DNA of 52,238 nt from NCBI GenBank assembly GCA_021772095.1, contig JADYXR010000129.1, positions 1 through 52,238 of the forward strand. Direction: 5' to 3'. A model generated the notes under the pieces. The model worked only from the letters and a program-made list of their open reading frames with translations. It had not been told where the DNA came from and did no database searches. A program made the position numbers and the translations under genes. Source of the DNA: Candidatus Obscuribacter sp. GTDB lineage: Bacteria; Cyanobacteriota; Vampirovibrionia; Obscuribacterales; Obscuribacteraceae. This document shows, piece after piece, positions 1-8,100 of this stretch (position 1 is the stretch's first letter; the number at the start of each line of letters is the position of its first letter).

Positions 1-3
1 AAG

Positions 4-26
4 TAGGAGGCCGCTACAGCCTCCTA
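4..26. other. Perfect 8-bp stem-loop at the left edge
   Basis: TAGGAGGC at 4-11 pairs exactly with GCCTCCTA at 19-26 around a 7-nt loop. No T-tract follows on either strand, so it is not a classic intrinsic terminator. It could end transcription of a gene lying left of the window or be part of a mobile-element end, since IS21-like repeats follow at 47-91. Confidence 0.4.
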
Positions 27-46
27 AACAGATATCAGAACGTCAA

Positions 47-91
47 GTGGTAAACTTTTCGATTGCCGCGGTGGTCAACTTTTAATTTGCC
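47..91. repeat. Two 21-bp direct repeats resembling an IS21-type terminus
   Basis: GTGGTAAACTTTTCGATTGCC-like (47-67) and GTGGTCAACTTTTAATTTGCC-like (71-91) copies match at about 17 of 21 positions with a 24-bp period. From memory, termini of IS21-family (istA/istB) elements carry multiple copies of a TGGTCAA-TTT type repeat, so this may be the end or relic of such an element whose transposase would lie left of the window. The family assignment is inference; only the repeat is seen. Confidence 0.4.
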
Positions 92-151
92 AAACACAAA
101 GCGAACCCCGCTTTTATAGGTATCTCAAAGGTTTGCGACGAAATTACTAAG

Positions 152-1123
152 GTGAGGCACGGCGATACCGCATTAGGTGCACCCGCTATAGAGGATTCAG
201 ACAAATGGTTTGTTTCTAAAAAGATCGATCTGCTATTCGTGTGCGGTATTGCTCCGTGGATTTTAGGAATGATCGCGTATTTCATCGTTAGTGGATTAAA
301 TGGTGATTTTCAGTCAGGTTTTCAATCTAAGCTGCTCACGATTTTTATACTTGCAACATCATTTGTGATTGGTGAATCTCATCAATTTATCTCTTTAATC
401 CGCTACTATTCGAAGAAATTTCGAGAGAGACGTAATGCGTATATCTGGCGCAGGGTACCTATCTGGGCGATCTATGGTCTGGCTGTAGGTATCCTGTTCC
501 AGTCGATACCCCTGGGTAGTATTTTCTGCTCTTTCTCATCCTATCTTTATGGCATTTTCGCCTATTATGTTCGAGAAGTTTTGCTCATGCTCTTTCCAGT
601 TTTTCTCGCACATCACCTTTGCAGTCAGGCCCTCGCTGTTGGTTTGAAATATTGCCAAAAGCAAAATCATTACCTGTCGGGGAATGAATTGGTGGCACTG
701 AATTTGGTGTCATGGCTATGCGTGGCAGTCGGTTCTGTTACGATTGCCGTGCCGTTTGACATGGGTGCCTACTTTGGTCAAAAATGCATGCGAATCTTTG
801 ACACGGTGGCGTTGATGTTGTCGGATATCGTGCTCGCGACAGCCGTGATGGTCCTGGCGCTGGTAACGCACTTCCTGATTAAGGGAGTCAAGAACAATGA
901 GTGGTTGCCAGTCGGTGCCACGTTAACCTGGTTAACCGTCGTCGTTTTGATGCTGCTTCCTTTGGATCAACTCCGTTACGTGTGGATTTTTATGCCCGTA
1001 TTTTTCCATGCATCTCAAAGTTGGATTCTGGCTTGGAGTGCTGAACAACGTGAAGTGATCGAGCCGCGAGGACGAATGGAGCATGACTCCTCGAGGACCA
1101 AAACGCAAAAGTTTTCTTACTGA
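152..1123 (+). CDS. Polytopic membrane protein, probably the N-terminal part of a split gene
   Basis: A 323-residue protein with about seven to eight hydrophobic segments and a GTG start at 152 without a clear ribosome-binding site. It has His motifs at membrane borders: GESHQF, AHHLCSQ and FFHASQ. They recall, from memory, a poorly characterised membrane family with PH..., HxxRQ-like, HxxQY-like and terminal HYxxDxxIW motifs. The last of these is missing here but appears in the next frame (1083-1310, HYFTDRIVW), which suggests one ancestral gene now read as two overlapping frames. The charged Ser/Lys-rich end after about residue 300 reads like out-of-frame sequence. Function unknown. Confidence 0.6.
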   Translation: MRHGDTALGAPAIEDSDKWFVSKKIDLLFVCGIAPWILGMIAYFIVSGLNGDFQSGFQSKLLTIFILATSFVIGESHQFISLIRYYSKKFRERRNAYIWRRVPIWAIYGLAVGILFQSIPLGSIFCSFSSYLYGIFAYYVREVLLMLFPVFLAHHLCSQALAVGLKYCQKQNHYLSGNELVALNLVSWLCVAVGSVTIAVPFDMGAYFGQKCMRIFDTVALMLSDIVLATAVMVLALVTHFLIKGVKNNEWLPVGATLTWLTVVVLMLLPLDQLRYVWIFMPVFFHASQSWILAWSAEQREVIEPRGRMEHDSSRTKTQKFSY

Positions 1124-1310
1124 TTTTTGCAGTTTGGTTTTGCCGGTTCAACTGCTCACAGTTATCGTGATGTTCGGAGCATTAATTTGGTTCAACCTAT
1201 GCAGTCGCTCGCCAGCTGAGTGCATTGTGACGCTGCCGGGATGGCTCGCAATCTTCGTCTTCTATCTTCACTATTTCACCGATCGCATTGTCTGGCGTCC
1301 CACTAATTAA
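1083..1310 (+). CDS. Small two-helix membrane protein, likely C-terminal part of the preceding gene
   Basis: 75 residues with two hydrophobic segments and the terminal motif HYFTDRIVW. It overlaps the upstream gene by 41 bp in the +1 frame. The frame is open from 1059, just after an in-frame stop at 1056, so a shift anywhere in 1059-1123 would fuse it to the upstream product. Alternatively it is translated separately from ATG 1083, with GAGG at 1068-1071 as a loosely spaced ribosome-binding site and translational coupling. Whether this is a frameshift mutation, a sequencing indel or a true gene pair cannot be settled here. Confidence 0.5.
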   Translation: MTPRGPKRKSFLTDFCSLVLPVQLLTVIVMFGALIWFNLCSRSPAECIVTLPGWLAIFVFYLHYFTDRIVWRPTN

Positions 1311-1322
1311 GGAGTGACTAGC

Positions 1323-1622
1323 ATGTTCATTAAAGCGGAGCCAACCAGGATCAATTTGACCCTCTCAGGAAAAATTGCAATTTCGTTTTTGTTCTATTCA
1401 TACTTCTGTATTATTTCTGCTTACGCAGCAAATATGGAGTCAATTGATAACAGCTTTCGCGAGCCGCCCCGCATCGACCTTTTATCGTCGGCAGGAGACC
1501 TTACTAAGGTCGAAAGGGCAAGGCTAATGTGGAATATCGATCCGGTCGCTGTACGTTTGAAAGCGATTAACCATTCGACTAGATTAGAGGTTCCAGTTCT
1601 TAATTCATTTTGCTTTTTTTGA
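1323..1622 (+). CDS. Small exported protein of unknown function
   Basis: 99 residues. ATG 1323 was chosen because GGAG at 1311-1314 lies 8 nt upstream; a GTG at 1314 would sit on that site. A hydrophobic segment at about residues 17-37 ends in AYAA-N, resembling a signal peptide with a cleavage site. The rest is short, charged and has no motif I recognise. It starts 12 bp after the preceding membrane frame and so probably shares its transcript. It ends in an unusual hydrophobic SFCFF. Confidence 0.45.
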   Translation: MFIKAEPTRINLTLSGKIAISFLFYSYFCIISAYAANMESIDNSFREPPRIDLLSSAGDLTKVERARLMWNIDPVAVRLKAINHSTRLEVPVLNSFCFF

Positions 1623-1667
1623 AACGTGCAACTGCGGTTTTTGATAGTTTTGCCGCCGATTAATCGC

Positions 1668-2612
1668 TCAAGATTGCATGCGCAAAGAGCTATAGATGCC
1701 CATGATTCTGGCTTTGCTGGCGGTTTCTCGGATTGCTGTCCAAATACCCTGGGTTTGCTGATTCGATGACAATTCTAGTTCCAGAATGTATCGATACTGC
1801 CAGGTGCGTTCCGGAATGCAGAGTGGAATTATGTTGCTGACCTTGGCGTTGTGCCGGCCAATTGTCGCTGCTACAAATGGCGCAAACTCGACGGTGTCAG
1901 GGTCTAGCTCGACACAGCATGTGAGCTTTGGTCGAGCCGGAAAGTTTTTCGTGACTGCATCCATTGCCACCGATACTGGTGCAATTATGCCGAAGCGTGT
2001 TTCGTTATGAGTGAAGTCCTCGATGTCTCTAGCCAGGATGGAGAGTCCGGTAAGCCGCGCTGCAGGCTCGCCCGCGATGGCTACCAGCGTTGGATCATTG
2101 GTCTCTTTTACATGAAACGCTGCGCCGCTGGTGTCCCAAAAAGCTGTGGGCTGCATCCAGGGCATTGTGTTCAAAAACTTGATACATTGTTTGAGCGCCA
2201 CCGGATGCGATATCACCGTTTTTACGGTTTTTGGATCGGTGTTCGGCAGTCCAATCAGCTGGTGGTGGATGGGCACATAGACATCGCTTATCAGTGAAAC
2301 TTGATACTGCAGGCTCAATTCCCATGCCGGCATAATTGCTCCAACCGAAGAATTTGCTAGTGGTATCACTCCGAATTGACTGGCGCCTGTGGCTACTTTT
2401 TCAAACACCTCCTGAAAAGTTCTGGACGAATTGAATGAAATTTTTATGTCTTTTGCCGCGTCCGACTCCGTGGGCAAACCAAGCTCTTTGCCGCGCTTTG
2501 CGAGGAACAGCCTCGCTGCTACGTGACTGTACGATCCAGGTGCGCCTTGGAATGAGATAGATAATTCTGAACCAGAGGTTCTTGGTTGCGATGTCGCGTT
2601 GGGCGCGTTCAT
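1668..2612 (-). CDS. pheA: Prephenate dehydratase with degenerate ACT domain
   Basis: Converts prephenate to phenylpyruvate for phenylalanine synthesis. The catalytic domain (about residues 17-210) has FQGAPGSYSH, PLANSSVG (the usual glutamate is alanine), SHPVALKQC, and the signature NETRF containing the catalytic TRF threonine-arginine-phenylalanine. The C-terminal region (about 225-310) has ACT-like spacing, but the Phe-binding GALL and ESRP motifs are not recognisable; CIPE stands where ESRP should be. Inference: feedback inhibition by phenylalanine may be altered. No chorismate mutase domain is present. It lies 60 bp downstream of aroB on the same strand, likely in one transcript. Confidence 0.9.
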   Translation of the reverse strand: MNAPNATSQPRTSGSELSISFQGAPGSYSHVAARLFLAKRGKELGLPTESDAAKDIKISFNSSRTFQEVFEKVATGASQFGVIPLANSSVGAIMPAWELSLQYQVSLISDVYVPIHHQLIGLPNTDPKTVKTVISHPVALKQCIKFLNTMPWMQPTAFWDTSGAAFHVKETNDPTLVAIAGEPAARLTGLSILARDIEDFTHNETRFGIIAPVSVAMDAVTKNFPARPKLTCCVELDPDTVEFAPFVAATIGRHNAKVSNIIPLCIPERTWQYRYILELELSSNQQTQGIWTAIRETASKARIMGIYSSLRMQS

Positions 2613-2672
2613 AGTGTTGAACTTTCTATCAGGGAACTCCTCTACGGAGAATTTACAGCATCACTGGCGGTA

Positions 2673-3827
2673 TCAGTCTTTCGAATTGAGCAACTTGCTG
2701 AGGTCGGCGATTGGAAAAGAGACTTCGTAATCAACGACACCTAGCTTGGTTTGCGGCAAAACTAGTTTGATGTTTTCGCCGTGACGTTTCTTATCCTGAG
2801 CCATCGCAGTTATCAGCTCGTCTTTGTTGATTCCCTTCGGAAGATCATGGGGTAGTTCTGCGCGGAACAAAATATCTTTTACACGTTCCGTTGCTGCTTT
2901 ATCGATCAACTTTTTGCTAACCGACAGCTTCATTGTTTGTGTAATGCCGATACCCACGGCTTCTCCGTGTCCGAGTTTGAAGTCGCCCACTTTTTCCAGA
3001 GCGTGTGCGACTGTGTGTCCGAGGTTGAGAATCCGTCTGAGATTTGTTTCTCGTGGATCTTTTGACACTATATATAGTTTCATCTTAATGCAGCTTGTAA
3101 TCAATCCGGAAATCGCCGGATCCTCCAGATCAAAGCCATCCTGGATCACTTTGTCGAGGACTTCGAGCAATGACGTCGGACCCATGTCGTAGTCGGTTGT
3201 TTTGGCTACGGTTTCTTCGATCAACGCGTATTTGAGAATCTCGCCGATCGCGCCCATGACTTGCTTGCGCGGTACAGTGGAGAGCATCTCCTGGTCTGCC
3301 AGCACCGCTTTCGGGAAGTAATATGTGCCTGCCAAATTCTTGCCGGCCGGCAAATTGATTCCTGTCTTTCCGCCGATGGCAGCGTCCACTTGCGCCAGTA
3401 GCGTGGTCGGGACAATGACGAGGTTGAGTCCGCGCAGGTAAGTGGAGGCAGCGAATCCAGCAAGGTCGGAAACCGAGCCGCCGCCCAGAGCTACGATGCT
3501 GTCATGGCGATCGAATCCACGTTCTTGTAAGTGCTCCCAGACTCTGATCAGCCAATCGGTGGTTTTGCATGCGTCGCCATCCGGCACTTCCAGTGTGGTG
3601 ACTTTGAAGTCTTCGCCAGGGAGGTTTTCCAGCACGTCTCTCAGCCAGTGCACGGCTGTCGACGCCTGGCAGAGCACTAGGACCCGTTTTCCGGCGTTGA
3701 GTTGAGCCAGCGTGCTCGACAATTTCGTGCGCGCACCAGCTCCCACAGCCACTCTTGTGCGAACGTCGAGCGCCGTGTTCCACATCATCGTGATAACAGG
3801 TCCCCGGTGTTTTGCTTTGTGACGCAT
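2673..3827 (-). CDS. aroB: 3-dehydroquinate synthase
   Basis: Second step of the shikimate pathway: NAD- and metal-dependent cyclisation of DAHP to 3-dehydroquinate in the cytoplasm. Family motifs are clear: GGGSVSDLAGF, TTLLAQVDAAIGGKTGIN, GKNLAGTYYFP, NLGHTVAHALE and GHGEAVGIGI, the His and Glu residues being metal ligands. Length (384) is slightly above the usual 350-370 because of the N-terminus; an internal ATG at 3788 preceded by GGGGA is a credible alternative start. It sits between aroC and pheA on the same strand. Confidence 0.95.
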   Translation of the reverse strand: MRHKAKHRGPVITMMWNTALDVRTRVAVGAGARTKLSSTLAQLNAGKRVLVLCQASTAVHWLRDVLENLPGEDFKVTTLEVPDGDACKTTDWLIRVWEHLQERGFDRHDSIVALGGGSVSDLAGFAASTYLRGLNLVIVPTTLLAQVDAAIGGKTGINLPAGKNLAGTYYFPKAVLADQEMLSTVPRKQVMGAIGEILKYALIEETVAKTTDYDMGPTSLLEVLDKVIQDGFDLEDPAISGLITSCIKMKLYIVSKDPRETNLRRILNLGHTVAHALEKVGDFKLGHGEAVGIGITQTMKLSVSKKLIDKAATERVKDILFRAELPHDLPKGINKDELITAMAQDKKRHGENIKLVLPQTKLGVVDYEVSFPIADLSKLLNSKD

Positions 3828-3955
3828 TGCCTTGTGGTCCCCTTTTAGACAAACAGTAGCTTAAGCTCTTAGACTCTATGCCCAAGCTTTAACTACCTCT
3901 CTCACATACGTAATAGAGAATTGGAGGCAAGGCGTTTTCAGTTTTTTGACTCGGC

Positions 3956-5170
3956 TTAATCGCTGTCGCTTCGGGCGTTCGCGCCGACACGCAGCTTTGT
4001 CCGATAATTCTCGTAGGAATGGCGAATGTCTGATATCGAGTCGCCACCGAATTTGTCCAGGAAGGCGCCGGCCAGCGTGATTGCCACCATTGCTCGAGCC
4101 ACAACTGAGGCTGCTGCGATGGCACAAACATCGGAGCGCTCGTAATCAGCCTTGTGAGCTTTGAAATCTGGATACGAAACGGAATCAAGTCCGCGCAGTA
4201 ATGTTGGGATCGGTTTCATGAAGACGCGCGCAACAAGCCGTTCTCCATTGGTCATGCCGCCTTCCAGTCCGCCGGCTCTGTTGGTTACTCGTTTGAACGG
4301 AAGCTCGCCTGCGGAAGGATAAAGTGCATCGTGAACTTGTGAGCCCTTCAAGCCCGAGGCGGTCATGCCGTCACCGAGTTCGACTGCCTTCATTGCCTGA
4401 ATGCTCATTAAAGCTTGAGCGAGACGACCGTCGAGTTTGCGATCCCACTGAGTGTAACTTCCCAGCCCGACTGGTAATCCATCGGCAAGCACTTCGATGA
4501 CACCACCGAGACTGTCGCCTTCTGTCCATGTTTTTTTGATGAACTCTTTCATCTCTTCGGCTGATTTTTGATTGGCACAAAACAGCTCAGAATCAGCGAT
4601 ATCGGCATCGAGATCGGCGAGATTATCGTATTCTTTTAGTTCAGCTTTGACCGACCCAACCTGTATTACGTGGCTGGAAACTTTGATGCCGAAGGCGGCT
4701 AATAGCTGTTGGCAAAGCGCACCAGCTGCGACTCTTGCTGCGGTCTCGCGAGCGCTTGCCCGTTCTAAAACATCACGAATGTCGTCGTGACCGTATTTGA
4801 TTGTGCCTGCCAAGTCCGCATGACCAGGACGAAAGTGCTTGATCAATTTCTTCGCCATCTTCTCGGCAATAGCGCTGTCGGTGAGGTCAATCGGCGTCGT
4901 CGACATGACGTCGAGCCAATTCTCCCAATCTTTGTTTTCAATCACAAGAGATATCGGAGCACCAGTGGTGGTGCCATGCCGAACACCGCTCATGACGACG
5001 GCTTGATCTCTTTCAATTTTTTGACGCGCGCCTCGACCGTAACCTTGCTGGCGTTTGAACAATTCGTCATTGATTTTTTCGACGTCAACGTCGAGCCCGG
5101 CGGGAAAACCCTCCACCATGGCAATCAAGCCTTTACCGTGTGACTCGCCGCTTGTTAAGAACCGCAACAT
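3956..5170 (-). CDS. aroC: Chorismate synthase
   Basis: Makes chorismate from EPSP using reduced flavin, the last common step for aromatic amino acids. The N-terminus MLRFLTSGESHGKGL is the canonical family start, so ATG 5170 was chosen over upstream starts that would overlap the divergent aroA. Other motifs include RQQGYGRGARQKIE, SGVRHGTTTGAPI and RPGHADLAG with the second active-site His. 404 residues, within the longer bacterial class. It is the first gene of the leftward aroC-aroB-pheA set and is divergent from aroA, with a 106-bp shared upstream region. Confidence 0.96.
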   Translation of the reverse strand: MLRFLTSGESHGKGLIAMVEGFPAGLDVDVEKINDELFKRQQGYGRGARQKIERDQAVVMSGVRHGTTTGAPISLVIENKDWENWLDVMSTTPIDLTDSAIAEKMAKKLIKHFRPGHADLAGTIKYGHDDIRDVLERASARETAARVAAGALCQQLLAAFGIKVSSHVIQVGSVKAELKEYDNLADLDADIADSELFCANQKSAEEMKEFIKKTWTEGDSLGGVIEVLADGLPVGLGSYTQWDRKLDGRLAQALMSIQAMKAVELGDGMTASGLKGSQVHDALYPSAGELPFKRVTNRAGGLEGGMTNGERLVARVFMKPIPTLLRGLDSVSYPDFKAHKADYERSDVCAIAAASVVARAMVAITLAGAFLDKFGGDSISDIRHSYENYRTKLRVGANARSDSD

Positions 5171-5276
5171 CTGAGCAATCCTGCCTCGAATTAGTGCTGA
5201 TGATCTTACAATAGTGTCTGCGACTAAACGCTTATCTAGAACAGATGTAAACGTCCATTCTTCGCGGGAATCATCA

Positions 5277-6572
5277 ATGCCTCCATTATCCGGCTCACTC
5301 ACAGTTCCTGGCGACAAATCGATATCGCACCGAGCGCTGATTTTTTCAGCGTTCAGTCAAGGCACGAGTGAAGTTTTTAATTGCTCACCGGCGCATGATG
5401 TGATCAGCACGGCCGAATGTCTCAATCGGCTCGGATTATCTGTAAAAAAACAAAAGAGTGATGGACCGCAATCTCAAAACACTAATTTCTTGATCGAAAG
5501 TGGTGGCATCAAATCTTTGCGATCGCCGACTGAATTACTCGATGCCGGCAATAGTGGAACGACGATTCGATTGATGTCCGGTCTGGTCGCCGGGTGCCCG
5601 TTTACAACGAAATTCGATGGCGATGAATCTCTTCGCAAGCGAACGATGAAACGCGTGTTTCAACCGCTTGCTGAAATGGGTGCTCAGGTTACTGCCACTG
5701 AAGATGCTTATGCTCCTTTTGCTATCACCGGCGGTGCTCTCAAGGGTAAGGAATTTGTTTTAAACGTGGCATCTGCCCAAGTGGAAGCGTGCATTCTCCT
5801 CGCCGGACTCCAAGCCGAAGGAAAAACAAGCGTGACGGCACCGCGTACGGTGCGCGATCATACTAGACGGATGTTCGAATACATTGGCGTTTCGTTCGTG
5901 TCCGGCGATAAGAAACTCAGTGTAGAGGCGCTAACTAAACCCATACCCGCGTATAAACTGACGGTGCCTTCCGACATTTCGTCGGCCGCATTTTTCATGG
6001 TGGCAGCTGCCTGCATTCCTGACTCAGATCTGACTCTGTTGTCTGTTGGCATAAATCCCGGACGTACACTGATTATTGACGTGTTGCGTGACATGGGCGC
6101 CAGTATCGATGTAGTCAATGAACAGGAACTTTGTGGCGAACCGGTAGCCGATATTCGAGTGCGATATAACGGCAGATTGACCGGAGTGAATGTCCCCGAG
6201 GAGCACATCGCGACAGGCATAGATGAAATTCCTGTGCTCGCAATTGCTGGAGCGATTTGCGACGGCGAGTTCAAAGTTTCCGGCGCGGAAGAATTGAGAC
6301 ACAAAGAAAGTGATCGTATAAGCGCACTCTGCAACAATCTCAAAGCGGCAGGCGTCGATGTCGACGAAAAATCTGACGGGTTTATTATTCGTGGTCAGAA
6401 GACGATTTGTGGTGGCAGTTCTTGGAAAACGGCGCTGGATCACAGGCTGGCGATGACAGCAATCGTGGCATCTTATGTTTTCGAAAAGCCTCTGGAAATC
6501 GATGATCCGGACTGCATGAGTGTGTCATATCCGGAATTCCGAAATGACTTTGAAAAAGTAATGAGCGAGTAA
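5277..6572 (+). CDS. aroA: 3-phosphoshikimate 1-carboxyvinyltransferase (EPSP synthase)
   Basis: Transfers enolpyruvyl from PEP to shikimate-3-phosphate. Visible motifs: PGDKSISHRA near the N-terminus, NSGTTIRLM, SAQVEACILLAGL, RDHTRRM, DEIPVLAIAGA, the catalytic ELRHKESDR and DHRLAM. The SAQV motif places it nearer class II enzymes; the usual Lys after SAQV is Glu and the Glu after DHT is Arg. ATG 5277 (431 residues) has GGGA upstream and puts PGDKS at the usual distance. A GTG at 5214 would add 21 residues with no family similarity. Its 3' end forms a hairpin (6561-6587). Confidence 0.94.
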   Translation: MPPLSGSLTVPGDKSISHRALIFSAFSQGTSEVFNCSPAHDVISTAECLNRLGLSVKKQKSDGPQSQNTNFLIESGGIKSLRSPTELLDAGNSGTTIRLMSGLVAGCPFTTKFDGDESLRKRTMKRVFQPLAEMGAQVTATEDAYAPFAITGGALKGKEFVLNVASAQVEACILLAGLQAEGKTSVTAPRTVRDHTRRMFEYIGVSFVSGDKKLSVEALTKPIPAYKLTVPSDISSAAFFMVAAACIPDSDLTLLSVGINPGRTLIIDVLRDMGASIDVVNEQELCGEPVADIRVRYNGRLTGVNVPEEHIATGIDEIPVLAIAGAICDGEFKVSGAEELRHKESDRISALCNNLKAAGVDVDEKSDGFIIRGQKTICGGSSWKTALDHRLAMTAIVASYVFEKPLEIDDPDCMSVSYPEFRNDFEKVMSE

Positions 6573-6587
6573 CTCGTACTCGCTCAT
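6561..6587 (+). terminator. 10-bp perfect hairpin overlapping the aroA stop codon
   Basis: ATGAGCGAGT (6561-6570) pairs perfectly with ACTCGCTCAT (6578-6587) around a 7-nt loop, and the TAA stop at 6570-6572 falls inside it. A loose T-rich tract (6596-6608) follows rather than a run of T. It is placed as expected for a terminator or 3'-end stabiliser of aroA, which converges on the patatin gene. Confidence 0.5.
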
Positions 6588-6674
6588 CGCAGTGTCTTCT
6601 TGGTTTTTAATGGATTCGCTAATTACTTGCAGTCATCCGGACAGGCAATCTCCGTAAGTTCTGGCTTTGAGTAA

Positions 6675-7796
6675 CTACTTGAAGCTTTGGTTCGGCTTCT
6701 CGTTATGTGCGACGTCCGTTGTTGCCAGCCGTCGTTTGATTTCGGAAACTTGTTTCTCGGCCGCTGCTTCTCCAGCTGCGATCGCTCTCTCCATTGATTT
6801 GCGATCGAACGAGTGCATGGTCATGTATTGAACTTCCGGCTCAACCAGAATGTCCGCATCACCGACACCTTTGCCTTCGATTTCCGCCATGAATATACTC
6901 GTTACCCGATCCGCCATGTCCGTGTTTGTATCAAATTCCTTTGGAGAAACTTTTTCCAAATAGGAGTGCAACTTAACTGCCACTACCAGCGGTGCTCCGG
7001 CGGCTTCGGCGATCTCAGTCGGCAGGTTGGTGCGGATACCGCCATCGACCAGTTGTGGCCCGTCTTTAGGACCAGCAATTTTATACATAAATGGTACCGT
7101 GTTGCTCACCCGAACCGCTTGAGCGATGCTGCCTTTGGTTAACCAAACTGGTTTTGTGTCCACCAAATTGATTGCAGTGACAGCAACAGGAATTTTCAAA
7201 TCTTCAAAGTTTTCTACGCCTTCAGGAAGATTCTTTTCGATAAATCGAGATATCGATTTGCCGCTGTACAAGCCAATTTTTGGCTTCAGCAAAACTGCCC
7301 GCTGGGCAAAGTATGGGACGCTATAGAAAAATGATTTGACATTCTTCGGAATTGGAAAATACGCCTTCTTAAATTTCCCTTCTAGCGCTAGTTTTTCGAG
7401 TTGAGCAGGTGAGACGCCTGCTGCATACAAACTTCCGATCATCGCGCCGACGCTGCTTCCGGAGATAAAATCCGGTTTGATTCCTTCTCTATCGAAGACT
7501 TTCAAGACGCCGATGTGTGCGGCACCACGGGAGCCACCGCCAGCCAGTGTCAACGCCAGCCGGATGTTTTTGCCATTTTTTGCGACTTCTTTTTGCAGAC
7601 TGGCTTGTCCAGCCTCAGTGCCTTTTGATGCTGCCGGCTGGACGACTGTTTCGCCGTTGGCTTTCGATTTGTCCGCCGAACTATTTTGAACTACATCGTT
7701 TTCTTCTTCTTTTGTCGCATAAGCCGGTGATGTGGCCGCGACTGAGATCGCGCTTACCGCAATCATTAAAGCAACCTGTCTTGTGGCTTTCCGCAT
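6675..7796 (-). CDS. Exported patatin-like phospholipase
   Basis: A 373-residue Ser-Asp dyad hydrolase of the RssA/NTE branch, probably an acyl-ester hydrolase acting on lipids in the periplasm or at the envelope. An N-terminal signal peptide ends near SPAYA at residue 27, followed by a 50-residue polar linker. The oxyanion glycine stretch is AGGGSRGAAHIGVL, the nucleophile is in GSSVG and the catalytic Asp is in DGG. Some Gly/Ser and Val-rich hydrophobic sequence surrounds these, and all expected landmarks are intact. It is the last gene of a leftward group; the kinase upstream is separated by 304 bp holding tandem repeats. Confidence 0.88.
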   Translation of the reverse strand: MRKATRQVALMIAVSAISVAATSPAYATKEEENDVVQNSSADKSKANGETVVQPAASKGTEAGQASLQKEVAKNGKNIRLALTLAGGGSRGAAHIGVLKVFDREGIKPDFISGSSVGAMIGSLYAAGVSPAQLEKLALEGKFKKAYFPIPKNVKSFFYSVPYFAQRAVLLKPKIGLYSGKSISRFIEKNLPEGVENFEDLKIPVAVTAINLVDTKPVWLTKGSIAQAVRVSNTVPFMYKIAGPKDGPQLVDGGIRTNLPTEIAEAAGAPLVVAVKLHSYLEKVSPKEFDTNTDMADRVTSIFMAEIEGKGVGDADILVEPEVQYMTMHSFDRKSMERAIAAGEAAAEKQVSEIKRRLATTDVAHNEKPNQSFK

Positions 7797-8100
7797 CGCT
7801 TGTATCCTCCAAATCGGTCCACTCTGCGTGACCTATGAAGTCACATAGCATATAAAACTAGAGTGATACTTGAGGGTCGCATGAGGCGTTAAGCGCATGA
7901 GGCGCAGGCGCACGAGACGCAAGCGTATGAGGCGTAAGCGGTCCTCGCACGCCATCAAGTCGCCCAGGTTATCCGCATATCATTATGATCGGCTTCGCGC
8001 ATCTGACATTCCGATCCGCAATGTTAGTTACTCACCGGTGATTCAGTATCTTCGGTTCTGCCGAATACGGATTGAAGAAGTTCTTCGGGATGCTGATTTA
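7797..8100. other. Intergenic region holding only a tandem repeat
   Basis: About 300 bp between the kinase stop and the patatin start, both leftward. Apart from the 15-bp repeats at 7878-7938 I see no gene: a rightward open frame beginning in the repeat is rich in Arg from repeat translation and runs into the kinase gene antisense. A promoter for the patatin gene should lie here, but no convincing -35/-10 pair was recognised. Confidence 0.5.
7878..7938. repeat. Four degenerate 15-16-bp tandem repeats
   Basis: Units at 7878-7893, 7894-7908, 7909-7923 and 7924-7938 follow the pattern CGYAYGAGRCGYARG with a few changes. The array is non-coding and lies upstream of the patatin gene. It is one of several unrelated short arrays in gaps of this window. 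Confidence 0.8.

Noticed and set aside
5207..5212. TACAAT as an aroA -10 box
   Set aside because: No acceptable -35 at 16-18 bp; kept out as a promoter call.
7878..7938. CRISPR-like array in any of the short repeat loci
   Set aside because: Units abut each other without unique spacers of constant length, and no cas genes are present.
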